Shown here: positions 27,513 through 36,044 of the stretch, in pieces | How the letters are laid out: each line of letters opens with the position of its first letter | Numbering within the stretch: the first letter of the stretch is position 1 | Assembly (NCBI GenBank): GCA_946413245.1 | Contig: CAMKJS010000006.1 | Span: 1 to 64,000, forward strand | Reading direction: 5' to 3' | Source of the DNA: an uncultured Clostridia bacterium | GTDB taxonomy: Bacteria > Bacillota > Clostridia > Christensenellales > Aristaeellaceae | DNA length: 64,000 nt | Notes under the pieces: model-generated | Seen by the model: the letters and a program-made list of their open reading frames with translations, nothing else | Told to the model about the DNA's origin: nothing | The model's database searches: none | Made by a program: the position numbers and the translations under genes

Positions 27513-27541
27513 TTGCATCCGAAGTCCAAAAGTGCTATAAC
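27513..27541 (+). promoter_or_regulatory. SigA promoter for MATE exporter
   Basis: TTGCAT (27513-27518), 17-bp spacer, TATAAC (27536-27541). A weak hairpin CTGCTGA...TCAGCAG without a T-run (about 27433-27455) follows the previous gene. Confidence 0.68.
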
Positions 27542-27612
27542 ATCGCGAGCGGCCGGGCCGCAGGCTAAAAAAGCCGGGACTGCCCGCCGCGGAAAAGGAT
27601 GGATTGGATGTT

Positions 27613-29037
27613 ATGGCACGTTCAATGACGCGTGATTTAACGGAAGGCAAACCGATGAAGCTGGTGGTGTCCTTCGCGCTGCCGCTGCTCTTCGGCGTTC
27701 TGTTTCAGCAGTTTTACAGCTTCGTGGACACGGCGATCGTCGGCCGGGTTCTCGGGGCGACCAAGCTGGCGGCGGTCGGCGCCACCGGTTCGGTCAACTT
27801 TATGGTGATCGGGCTGTGCCTGGGCCTGTGCTCCGGATTCGCGATTCCGATCGCGCAGGCTTTCGGCGCGAAGGACGAGCCGGAGGTACGGCGCTGCGTC
27901 TGGCACGCCGTCGTGCTCAGCGCGGTGCTGAGCGTGCTGTTCGCGACGGCTTCCACGCTGCTGTGCAAACCGCTGCTTCGGCTGATGAATACCCCGGAGG
28001 AAATCCTGGACACGTCCGCCCGGTACATTGGAATTATCTTCGCGGCGATTCCGGCCTGCGTGCTGTACAACATGGCCAGCGGCATTCTGCGTTCCCTGGG
28101 GGACAGCCGGACGCCGGTGGTATTCCTGGTGCTGGCCTCGCTGATCAACATCGCGCTGGATCTGCTGCTGATCCTCGTATTCCGGATGGACGTGGCCGGA
28201 GCGGCGGTGGCGACGGCTGTGAGCCAGCTCCTGTCCGGCATCGGCTGCGTGATCGTGATGATCCGGCGGTTTCCCATTCTCCGGCTGAGCCGGGAGGACC
28301 GGCGGTTTTCCCCGGCGCTGACGAGGCGGATGCTGGGCATCGGCCTGCCGATGGGTCTGCAGTTTTCCATCACGGCGATCGGTTCGGTGGTGGTGCAGTG
28401 GTCCGTGAACGGTCTGGGCGTCGCCGCGGTGGCCGCGGTCAGCGCCTCCGTCAGGATCAGCGCTTTTTTTGCCAGCGTGTTTGACGCCCTCGCTTCCACC
28501 ATGGCGACCTTCGCCGGGCAGAATATCGGCGCCCGGAAGCTGGACCGGGTGGAGCAGGGGCTGAAGGCGGCCGCGGTCCTGGGGATCGTATACTGCCTGG
28601 CGGCGCTGGGCACGGTGCTGCTGTTCGGCCGTCAGCTGCTGGGCCTGTTTGTGGACGCTGCCGCGGAAACAGAGGTCACGGAGATGGGCGTCCGCTTCCT
28701 GCGGATCAACGCGGCTTTCTATATTCCGCTGCTGTTCGTGAATATCGTGCGGCTGTGTATCCAGGGCATGGGCTATACCCGGGTGGCTATGCTTGCCGGC
28801 CTGTCTGAGATGGTCGCACGGACGTGCGTGGCGCTGTTCCTGGTGCCCGCGTGGGGCTTTACCGGCGCCTGCTTCGCGAATCCGGCCGCGTGGGTGATGG
28901 CGGATCTGTTCCTGATTCCCTGCTACATCCGGATTATGCGGACCCTGCACGGACGGCTGTTGCCGGGTACGGCGCAATACCGGGAACAGCAAAAGAGAAT
29001 CTGTCTGCTGGCCCGGAAACTGCGGAAAGCCGCTTAG
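27613..29037 (+). CDS. MATE-family efflux transporter
   Basis: Cation-coupled exporter of the MATE family, 474 residues, about 12 membrane helices. The N-terminal motif MTRDLTEGKPMKLVVSFALP and the helix FYSFVDTAIVGR, with the VGATG stretch after it, are family hallmarks. The duplicated half begins near GIGLPMGLQFSIT. The track start is a TTG at 27604. The ATG at 27613 is preferred. The exported compound is unknown. It is a monocistronic gene with its own promoter and a shared terminator. Confidence 0.92.
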   Translation: MARSMTRDLTEGKPMKLVVSFALPLLFGVLFQQFYSFVDTAIVGRVLGATKLAAVGATGSVNFMVIGLCLGLCSGFAIPIAQAFGAKDEPEVRRCVWHAVVLSAVLSVLFATASTLLCKPLLRLMNTPEEILDTSARYIGIIFAAIPACVLYNMASGILRSLGDSRTPVVFLVLASLINIALDLLLILVFRMDVAGAAVATAVSQLLSGIGCVIVMIRRFPILRLSREDRRFSPALTRRMLGIGLPMGLQFSITAIGSVVVQWSVNGLGVAAVAAVSASVRISAFFASVFDALASTMATFAGQNIGARKLDRVEQGLKAAAVLGIVYCLAALGTVLLFGRQLLGLFVDAAAETEVTEMGVRFLRINAAFYIPLLFVNIVRLCIQGMGYTRVAMLAGLSEMVARTCVALFLVPAWGFTGACFANPAAWVMADLFLIPCYIRIMRTLHGRLLPGTAQYREQQKRICLLARKLRKAA

Positions 29038-29044
29038 TGTCGAT

Positions 29045-29076
29045 GGGGACGGTTTCTGAACCGTCCCCGTCGGTAT
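29045..29076. terminator. bidirectional hairpin between MATE and exo-RG-lyase genes
   Basis: Perfect 10-bp stem GGGGACGGTT / AACCGTCCCC with a TCTG loop. T-runs are weak on both sides, so termination may be partial. Confidence 0.65.
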
Positions 29077-31662
29077 TTATGCGCCGTAGAGCGGCGAGTC
29101 CGCGGGTTTCTCCTTCAGCCACGCTTCCAGCTCCCGCAGGGTGCCGGGCAGGGCGGAGCGGATCAGATCCAGGCAGACGATTACCTTGAGGCACCACTGG
29201 GCTGTGAAATTGGTGGAGATCCACGGAATTTCCTCCGCGCTGCTGCCGGGCGCCGCACCGGGCACCGGAACCGGGCGGAAGCCATCCGGGTGTTCCGGAG
29301 AGTACAGGAGACCCAGCAGCCCGCGCCAGATTTCCCGGGCGGCGGCTTCATCCCCGCGGACGCGGGCGGTCCAGGCCTGCATGTCGGCGGAATAGATGAC
29401 TCCGCCGAAACCACGGTTCTGCAGCAGTCCGCCGGAGGCGGCGATCCGTTCCTCCGGGGAAAGATAATAATACCGGCCGTTTTCCGAGACCATGTCCGCC
29501 AGGGCACGGTCTTTCAGCATGCCGGCGGTTTCCAGCCATACTTCCGGCTCGGCCATGCAGGCCTGCAGGTGCATGCTTACGGCCTGGTCCGTTTCTCCCC
29601 GGTAGACCATGGCTCCGGTTTCCGGATCGAAGGTGAAGCGAGGTCCGGAGGTCAGCTTCAGCGGGGCTCGGCTGATGCCTTCCACGCCGGCCTGAATCTT
29701 TTTCAGCCATTTCGGATCCAGCGTCCGTTCATAGGCGGTCATCCAGTTCGACACCAGGGAGGACCAGTCCGGTCCGGTGCGCAGGGACACGGTTCCGTCC
29801 GGCTGGCGGTAATACGGCGTCTCCGCCAGGGCTTCGTCCGCCGCCAGGGCGTCCTCCATGCAGTCGCCGATCCGGCGGTTTCCGGCCAGGTAATACAGGG
29901 GGCGGTGATGCCCTGCCATGGAGACCCGGGGTTCCTTGCAGGCACAGCCCCAGTGGCGCACGTTGTGCCGGGATCCGAGACCGCGCATGGGACCGAAGTG
30001 ATATGTGTCCACGTCAGCCGCGTGCCGGGAAAGGGCTTCCGCCAGGGAGAAGACTTCCTCGTCCCCGGTGCGCAGGAACTGGAGCCACAGCCAGTAGGTC
30101 GGCGCTAGCTCCGTATTGTCCCAGGCATAGCCGCCCACGTCGTACCGCCAGGTGTGGCGGCTGCCGGCGTAGGTATGCATGAAATCCCCGTAATCGAACA
30201 GACCGTACCAGCTTCGGGCTTCCACTTCCTGCCGGTAGAAGGCGCAGGCCCGGCTGATCTGATCCTCCATCCAGGCGGCCATTTCCGTTCCGGCGTCCTT
30301 CAGCCCCCAGATGCCGAAGGCCTGATGGGCATGGTAATACGCGGGGGAGGCTGTATAGACGGGCGGTTTCCGGACGGAGCGGTTCCGGACCCGCAGGGTA
30401 TCCTCATCCGGGTATTCCGCGGAAAGGTGCAGTGTGCAGCGGCTTGTGACCGCGATGCCGTTGGGATCCGACCGCATATACTCGAAGCCCTCGTAGCAGC
30501 CATCCACGTACATCCGGTGGTCATAATGGCGGAAATCGTAAGGCCGGGTCTGAGGCGCGTAAAACCAGGCGGTGCAGGCGGCCCGCTCCTCCGCCAGCCC
30601 CTCCGCCTCCAGCCCGGAGGGATATTTCTCCCAAAAGTCCCGGATGCTGAAGGAGACCGTTTTTTCCGGATCGCTGACGGCCATGGTGCCGGGAGCCCTT
30701 TCGCCGTGGATCCCGTCCACCCAGCACACGTCCTCCGCTGTCCGCTTGCGGACGACGAAGTGGGACGGAGCGTCCTGCGTCAGGGCAAAATGATTCCAGC
30801 GGGGCAGATCGGCTGCCGCGGTCTCCGCCCGGCTGTCCGCGGGAACGGTTTCCCCGCGCATCTGGGCTGCCAGCAGATCGGGGCTCAGGCGCATTTTCCA
30901 GTGGAACAGCTGGGTGGGCATGTCATGAAAGGGAAACCGGTCCGTGAGGTACCGGATATGCCGCTGCCAGGAAGCGCCGCCGAGGGGAACCTCAAAGCGG
31001 AGGCCCAGGGCTGCCAGGCGGTCTTGCTCCGGATCGCCCCGGAAAAAGAAAGTGTGGTCGAAGGAGATCTCGCCGTCGTCCTGCACAACCATCCGGATCC
31101 GGAAGGGCATCTTTTCCTCCCCCTGCTCCAGGTGGACGCCGTCAAAGCGGAACACGAGGCGCAGGGGACCGCGTTCCTCCAGCACGCGGGAAACGATCCT
31201 GGCGGGGCAGGGAACGGTCTCCGAGCACAGGGTGCCGTTTTCTTCGGTTTCATGGGCCAGGGAGAGCACGGGGCGGGCGGAGGCCAGCATCAGGCGCTGA
31301 TCCAGGCGCAGATCCCGCAGCAGGCAATCCTCTCCGCCGGGAACGGTGAAGGATAGCCGCCGGCCGGCGACGGTCCAGCCGCCGTCCTTTTCTTCGGCGC
31401 GAAGGCCGGTTTCAGCCTCCGGGGCATCCGCCGCGGGGAGGATCTCCCCGGCAGCGCCCAGCAGGGATGCGTCGGCAGCGTGGCGGGCCCATTTCACGGA
31501 GCCATCTGGCCAGCGGGCGGTGACTTCGCTCTGGCAGGGAACCGGCCTTCCCTCCGCGTTTGTGAGACAAAAGGAAGGAACGGTGACCGTTCCCCGGGGC
31601 CAGAAGCTGCCGAAGTCTGTCCAGCCGACGGGGCTGCGGTTTTCCAGAAGATGAATGTTCAT
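29077..31662 (-). CDS. exo-rhamnogalacturonan lyase family protein (PL26-like)
   Basis: An 861-residue protein resembling the PcRGLX/PL26 family, which releases unsaturated GalA-Rha disaccharides from the end of rhamnogalacturonan-I. The N-terminal beta domain has DFGSFWPRGTVT and ARWPDGSVKWARH. A central beta-sandwich is followed by an alpha/alpha-barrel-like region with YDVGGYAWDNTELAPTY and SRHNVRHWGCACKEPRVSM. No signal peptide, so cytoplasmic action on imported RG-I oligomers is likely. The ATG at 31662 is 6 bp after GGAGGA; the track start at 31809 lies upstream of the promoter. It stands alone but near the rhamnose genes. Activity is inferred from family resemblance. Confidence 0.8.
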   Translation of the reverse strand: MNIHLLENRSPVGWTDFGSFWPRGTVTVPSFCLTNAEGRPVPCQSEVTARWPDGSVKWARHAADASLLGAAGEILPAADAPEAETGLRAEEKDGGWTVAGRRLSFTVPGGEDCLLRDLRLDQRLMLASARPVLSLAHETEENGTLCSETVPCPARIVSRVLEERGPLRLVFRFDGVHLEQGEEKMPFRIRMVVQDDGEISFDHTFFFRGDPEQDRLAALGLRFEVPLGGASWQRHIRYLTDRFPFHDMPTQLFHWKMRLSPDLLAAQMRGETVPADSRAETAAADLPRWNHFALTQDAPSHFVVRKRTAEDVCWVDGIHGERAPGTMAVSDPEKTVSFSIRDFWEKYPSGLEAEGLAEERAACTAWFYAPQTRPYDFRHYDHRMYVDGCYEGFEYMRSDPNGIAVTSRCTLHLSAEYPDEDTLRVRNRSVRKPPVYTASPAYYHAHQAFGIWGLKDAGTEMAAWMEDQISRACAFYRQEVEARSWYGLFDYGDFMHTYAGSRHTWRYDVGGYAWDNTELAPTYWLWLQFLRTGDEEVFSLAEALSRHAADVDTYHFGPMRGLGSRHNVRHWGCACKEPRVSMAGHHRPLYYLAGNRRIGDCMEDALAADEALAETPYYRQPDGTVSLRTGPDWSSLVSNWMTAYERTLDPKWLKKIQAGVEGISRAPLKLTSGPRFTFDPETGAMVYRGETDQAVSMHLQACMAEPEVWLETAGMLKDRALADMVSENGRYYYLSPEERIAASGGLLQNRGFGGVIYSADMQAWTARVRGDEAAAREIWRGLLGLLYSPEHPDGFRPVPVPGAAPGSSAEEIPWISTNFTAQWCLKVIVCLDLIRSALPGTLRELEAWLKEKPADSPLYGA

Positions 31663-31694
31663 AGCGATCCTCCGAACAGGGGAGTGTTTTGGCC

Positions 31695-31724
31695 ATTGTA
31701 GGAGACCGCGTCCGGCTTTGTCAA
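31695..31724 (-). promoter_or_regulatory. SigA promoter for exo-RG-lyase gene
   Basis: On the minus strand TTGACA (31724-31719), 18-bp spacer, TACAAT (31700-31695), about 33 bp before the ATG. Confidence 0.75.
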
Positions 31725-31760
31725 GGTGATTTTGACGGCTGATTGTTCCTGTGACAACCC

Positions 31761-31790
31761 TTGCCAGAGAGGCCTGCAAACCGTTATAAT
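31761..31790 (+). promoter_or_regulatory. SigA promoter for histidine phosphatase
   Basis: TTGCCA (31761-31766), 18-bp spacer, TATAAT (31785-31790), about 42 bp before the ATG. Confidence 0.72.
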
Positions 31791-31831
31791 GGACCGCGGA
31801 CAGGATCAAGGCTGACAGGGAGGTCGGGAGA

Positions 31832-32590
31832 ATGAGAATTTTGCTGCTGCGGCACGCGGAGCCGGACTACAGCATTGACGGGCTGACGCCGAAGGGGCGG
31901 AAGGAAGCGGAGCTGCTGAGCAGGCGGATGGAGAAATACGACATCCGGGATTTCTATGTTTCGCCGCTGGGCCGGGCCAGGGAGACCGCGGAATATACCC
32001 TGAAGCGGATGAGCCGGGAGGCGGAGGTACTATCCTGGCTGCAGGAATTCCGGGGATGGATGATCAATCCGGAAACGGGGAAACGGCGGGCCTGCTGGGA
32101 CCTGAAGCCCCGGCTCTGGACATCGGATCCGCAGCTGATGGATCCGGACGGCTGGGCGGACGCGCCGCTGTTTCAGGGAGGGAACGTCCGGGCGATCTGG
32201 AACGAGACCAGGCAGGGCGTGGACGAACTGATGGCCCGCTACGGATTCCGGAAGGACGGGCCGGTGTGGTTGGGCCTGGAGAACACCGGGGACACCATCG
32301 CGCTGTTCTGCCACTTCGGGATTTCCATGGTAATTCTCGGATATCTGACGGACTTTTCCCCAATGATCTGGCTGCAGCGCTGCGCCTGCAGTCCCTCCGC
32401 GCTGACAGAAGTGGTGACGGAGGAACGAATCCGGGGAGAGGTTTCCTTCCGGGTAACGAAGCTGGGTGACCTGTCGCATCTGGAGGCCGCGGGGGAACCG
32501 CGGTCCACGGCGGGGCTGTTCCCGGAGTGCTATACCGGCGTGGATAATACGGTTCCGGAGGAGAACGGAAACCGGACGCCGCTGCCGTGA
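31832..32590 (+). CDS. histidine phosphatase family protein
   Basis: A 252-residue member of the phosphoglycerate-mutase-like superfamily. The catalytic motif LLLRHAEPDYSIDGLTPKG (RHA, His8) and the second histidine in ALFCHFGISMVILG (about 155) are present, with FYVSPLGRARETAEYT supplying the phosphate-binding Arg. It is somewhat longer than minimal phosphatases because of an insert near residues 75-115. Substrate unknown. Monocistronic, with a promoter at 31761-31790 and a terminator shared with rhaD. Confidence 0.88.
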   Translation: MRILLLRHAEPDYSIDGLTPKGRKEAELLSRRMEKYDIRDFYVSPLGRARETAEYTLKRMSREAEVLSWLQEFRGWMINPETGKRRACWDLKPRLWTSDPQLMDPDGWADAPLFQGGNVRAIWNETRQGVDELMARYGFRKDGPVWLGLENTGDTIALFCHFGISMVILGYLTDFSPMIWLQRCACSPSALTEVVTEERIRGEVSFRVTKLGDLSHLEAAGEPRSTAGLFPECYTGVDNTVPEENGNRTPLP

Positions 32591-32628
32591 GAATTTTGCG
32601 TCTGCGGACGCGACCAGGATATACAAAA

Positions 32629-32664
32629 CGAGCCTGCCGGGCGGCAGGCTCGATCTTTTTTTTC
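32629..32664. terminator. intrinsic terminator shared by histidine phosphatase and rhaD
   Basis: CGAGCCTGCC / GGCAGGCTCG stem with a GGGC loop, followed by ATC and a run of eight or more T. On the minus strand the left flank is less T-rich. Confidence 0.88.
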
Positions 32665-32666
32665 GG

Positions 32667-33479
32667 TCAGTCCAGATACCCTTCCCGGGCTTTGATATTG
32701 AAACGCTTTTCCAGCAGGTGCATCTGATCGTCGGTAATGGTGTTGAGAAGCGGCAGATGCGCGATCTTCATATAGATCTCCGCGCCTTTCTCCGCGGTTT
32801 CGATGAGGCCGAAGGTTTCGTCCAGATCCTTACCCGCGCCGTAGATGCCGTGCTGAGCCCACACCACCAGGCGGGCGGTCAGCATTTTCTCCGCGGTGGC
32901 CTCGCCGATCTCGTTGGTGCCGCAGAGCATCCAGGGCAGAACGTTCACGCCTTCGGGGAAGACCACGATGCACTCGGTGCACATCTGCCACAGGGTGCGG
33001 GTGAACTTCCGCTCGTCCAGGTCGTGTACATAGGTCATGGCCAGCAGATTCGCGGGATGGCAGTGCATGACCACGCGGTTTTCGGGATTGACCTTCAGCC
33101 GGGCTACGTGGCTCATCATATGAGCCGGGAACTCGCTGGTGAACTGGCCGCCGTCGGTATAGCCCCACAGCAGATCAGCCTGCTGCCCCTGTTCTTTCAG
33201 GCGCACGATGCCCAGGTTGACGTCCGGGGCGTACTGCACGTTCTTGAAATACTTGCCGGTGCCGGTGACCAGGAAGTATTTCCCGTCCAGCTCCGGCGCG
33301 GTGAAGCCGGTGGGAATCGTGCGCAGCACTTTTTCCGCGTCCAGGTATTCCAGAACCTCTTTTTCCTCCAGCATCAGGGAAATATTGCCGCCGTTGCGCT
33401 CATCCCAGCCGTGGTCATACATGTTGGCGGTCGTACGGATCATCTCCACCATGAAGGGTGCCGTCAGGATATCTTTCAT
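32667..33479 (-). CDS. rhaD: L-rhamnulose-1-phosphate aldolase
   Basis: Class II zinc aldolase that splits L-rhamnulose 1-phosphate into dihydroxyacetone phosphate and L-lactaldehyde. The 270-residue protein has zinc ligands in MHCHPANLLAMTY (HxH about 140) and WAQHGIYG (His about 212), and the catalytic Glu in SEFPAHMMSH. Length matches E. coli RhaD (about 274). It is the last gene of the operon and its start overlaps the end of rhaA by four bases, implying coupled translation. Confidence 0.96.
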   Translation of the reverse strand: MKDILTAPFMVEMIRTTANMYDHGWDERNGGNISLMLEEKEVLEYLDAEKVLRTIPTGFTAPELDGKYFLVTGTGKYFKNVQYAPDVNLGIVRLKEQGQQADLLWGYTDGGQFTSEFPAHMMSHVARLKVNPENRVVMHCHPANLLAMTYVHDLDERKFTRTLWQMCTECIVVFPEGVNVLPWMLCGTNEIGEATAEKMLTARLVVWAQHGIYGAGKDLDETFGLIETAEKGAEIYMKIAHLPLLNTITDDQMHLLEKRFNIKAREGYLD

Positions 33480-34732
33480 TTGCGGTTCACCAGCACTTTC
33501 TGTTCATATTCTTTGATTTTCGGGAACCATTCGCCGTCCTCCGGCTTGCCGCAGGCGCGGCAGTATTCAGCCCAGATTTCGCCGAAGGGCAGGGTCTTAA
33601 GCTCTTCCTGAACCACCATGAGCTCAGAGAACTGATCGGTATCCTGCAGGCGCTTCAGTTCCTCCGCGGGCTGCAGCAGGGCGAAGAGCAGGGCCTTCTG
33701 CAGGTTGCGGTAACCGGTGACCCAGGCGGAAATCCGGTTGATGCTCGCGTCGAAATAATCCAGGGCGATGTTTACCCGGCCTTCCAGACCGCCGCAGCGC
33801 ACGATCTCCCGGCAGATTTCGCGGGTTTCGTCGTCGTAAAGCACTACATGGTCGCTGTCCCAGCGGATGGGGCGGGTGACGTGCAGGGCGATTTCGGGGA
33901 AGAAGGCCAGCAGGGCAGGAATCTTATCGCTGACCACCTCGGTGGGATGGTAATGGCCGTTGTCCATCAGCGGAATGCATTTGTCCCGGTTCATGGCTGC
34001 ATAGGAGAGGGCGAACTCCGCGCTGCCCACGGTGTAGGCTTCCACGCCGATGCCGAAGACCTTGGACTCGATGCAGGGTTTCACCTGGCTGAAATCATAG
34101 GGTTCGGACAGGATTTCGTCGATGCTCTCCCGGTAGCGCACCCGGGGGCCCATCCGGTCCGCCGGCACGTCCTTGAAGCCGTCGCCGGTCCAGATGTTCA
34201 TGGTGCAGGGCTGTCCCAGCTCCTTTGCCAGGTAGCTCGAGATCCGGATCGAGGCCTTGCCGTGTTCGATCCAGAAGCGCCGGGTTTCCTCATGGGGAGA
34301 GGACAGGGTCAGCGGATCGCATTTGGGATGGGAGAAGAAGGTGGGGTTGAAATCGCAGCCCAGGCCGCGCTCCTTGCAGAATTCCACCCACTTCCGGAAA
34401 TGCCGGGGTTCCAGCTTGTCCCGGTCCGCCCATTCGCCGTCTTCGAAGATGGCGTAGCTGGCGTGCAGGTTCATCTTGGGGGTGCCTGGGATCAGGGACA
34501 TCGCCATATCCAGGTCCGCCATGAGTTCTTCGGGGGTGCGGGCCCGGCCGGGATAGTTTCCGGTGGTCTGGATGCCGCCGGTCAGGGGCTTCGAGGGATC
34601 GGTGTCAAAGCCGCGCACGTCGTCCCCCTGCCAGCAGTGCAGGGAAACCGGCACGGTCTTCAGCTTCCGGATGGCGGCGCCGGCGTCGACGCCCAGGGCT
34701 GCGTACCTTTTTTTGGCTTCTTCATAACTCAT
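33476..34732 (-). CDS. rhaA: L-rhamnose isomerase
   Basis: Converts L-rhamnose to L-rhamnulose, a metal-dependent TIM-barrel enzyme. The 418-residue protein has VSLHCWQGDDVRGFD (about 30-44), KMNLHASYAIFEDGEW, ALSYAAMNRDKCIPLMDNGHYHPTE and the late DSDHVV segment, which supply metal ligands and catalytic residues as in the family (about 420 residues). RBS AAAGGAGG precedes the ATG. It lies between rhaB (31-bp gap) and rhaD (4-bp overlap). Confidence 0.97.
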   Translation of the reverse strand: MSYEEAKKRYAALGVDAGAAIRKLKTVPVSLHCWQGDDVRGFDTDPSKPLTGGIQTTGNYPGRARTPEELMADLDMAMSLIPGTPKMNLHASYAIFEDGEWADRDKLEPRHFRKWVEFCKERGLGCDFNPTFFSHPKCDPLTLSSPHEETRRFWIEHGKASIRISSYLAKELGQPCTMNIWTGDGFKDVPADRMGPRVRYRESIDEILSEPYDFSQVKPCIESKVFGIGVEAYTVGSAEFALSYAAMNRDKCIPLMDNGHYHPTEVVSDKIPALLAFFPEIALHVTRPIRWDSDHVVLYDDETREICREIVRCGGLEGRVNIALDYFDASINRISAWVTGYRNLQKALLFALLQPAEELKRLQDTDQFSELMVVQEELKTLPFGEIWAEYCRACGKPEDGEWFPKIKEYEQKVLVNRK

Positions 34733-34763
34733 GCTTCACATGCCTCCTTTTTCTTTTGTCTGA

Positions 34764-36044
34764 TTACTGACGATCCATCGCGGATTTCTGAATGGACAGG
34801 TTTCCGAGGGCTGTTGCTTCGATGGGCAGGGCGATGACCTGCTTGCCCGTGGCTTCCTCCGTGAGGCGGTTCAGGAAAGCGTTCTTCGCGCCGCCGCCGA
34901 CGATGTATAGCGCCCGGTAGGTTCTGCCGGTGTTCCGCTCCACGTCCTCAATGGCCTGCCGGTATCCCTGCGCCAGGGAGCGGTACGCGCAGCGGAAATA
35001 GCCGGCGATGCACTTCGGCGGATGGGGCAGCTTCGAATCGAACGCGGCTTTCATGCTCTCCGGCGCCAGGAAGACGGGATCGTTGACGTCCACCAGGTGA
35101 TCGAAGCGGCTCTGTTCCGCGTCCGCGGTGATTTGCCCCCAGGGGGTATCGGGACACAGCTCGGCCCGCAGCCGGTTCACCAGCCACATGCCCATGATGT
35201 TCTTCAGATACCGGTTGTAGCCGACGCCGCCCTCGTTGGAATAATTGGCGGCGCGGCTGGCGTCGTCGGTCAGGGGCTTCGGCGTCTTCACCCCCAGCAG
35301 GCTCCAGGTGCCGCTGGAAAGGAAGAGCTCGTTGCCCTCCATGGGGATGCCTTCCACGGCGCTGCCGGTGTCGTGAGTGGCACAGAGCACGACCTGGAGG
35401 CCCTTGTATTCCCCGATGACCGTGCCCGGCTGCTGGAGGGGGCGGAAGAGATGCTCCGGCAGCCCCAGCGCCTGGACGATCTCCGGATCGTAGGCGCCGG
35501 TTTCGGCGCTGACCATGCCGCCGGTGGTGGCGTTGGTATATTCGTGGCTTTTGACGCCGCTCAGCCGGTACATCAGGTATTCCGGGATCATCAGGAAATC
35601 GGTGACGCCTTCCAGCCGGCCGGCGGCCAGATCGGCCGACAGCTGATAAACCGTGTTGAAGGGCTGGAACTGGATCCCGGTGCGGCGGTACAGCTCCCCG
35701 AAGGACATCTTTGCGTGCACTTCCGGGATGACCGGCTCCGTGCGGCTGTCCCGGTACGCGTAGCAGGGAAGTACCGGCTGATCTCCCTTCAGGAGCACGT
35801 AATCCACGCCCCAGGTATCAACGGACAGGCTGACCAGATCGGGGTATTCCGCGAGGGCGGCGTCGATGCCGGCCCGCACGTGGGCCTCCAGGGCTTCCAG
35901 ATCCCAGGTGAGGTGCCCGTCCAGCTCCGTCACGCCGTTGGGGAAGCGGTAGACTTCCTTCGTCTGAAGGCCGCCGCCTTCCTGCCAGCCCACGATGTGC
36001 CGGCCGCTGGAAGCGCCGATGTCAACGGCCAGATACTTTTTCAA
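34764..36044 (-). CDS. rhaB: rhamnulokinase
   Basis: FGGY-family kinase phosphorylating L-rhamnulose at O1. About 426 residues from a TTG start. Motifs: LAVDIGASSGRHIV (phosphate 1), SVDTWGVDYVLL, TTGGMVSAETG, CATHDTGSAVEGIP, LSSGTWSLLGVK and VGGGAKNAFLNRL (adenosine). The track start at 36188 lies inside the araC gene. TTG at 36044 has AAGGAGG 9 bp upstream, places LKKYLAVDIG at the N-terminus as in homologues, and overlaps the TGA of the regulator gene as TTGA. Confidence 0.95.
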   Translation of the reverse strand: MKKYLAVDIGASSGRHIVGWQEGGGLQTKEVYRFPNGVTELDGHLTWDLEALEAHVRAGIDAALAEYPDLVSLSVDTWGVDYVLLKGDQPVLPCYAYRDSRTEPVIPEVHAKMSFGELYRRTGIQFQPFNTVYQLSADLAAGRLEGVTDFLMIPEYLMYRLSGVKSHEYTNATTGGMVSAETGAYDPEIVQALGLPEHLFRPLQQPGTVIGEYKGLQVVLCATHDTGSAVEGIPMEGNELFLSSGTWSLLGVKTPKPLTDDASRAANYSNEGGVGYNRYLKNIMGMWLVNRLRAELCPDTPWGQITADAEQSRFDHLVDVNDPVFLAPESMKAAFDSKLPHPPKCIAGYFRCAYRSLAQGYRQAIEDVERNTGRTYRALYIVGGGAKNAFLNRLTEEATGKQVIALPIEATALGNLSIQKSAMDRQ

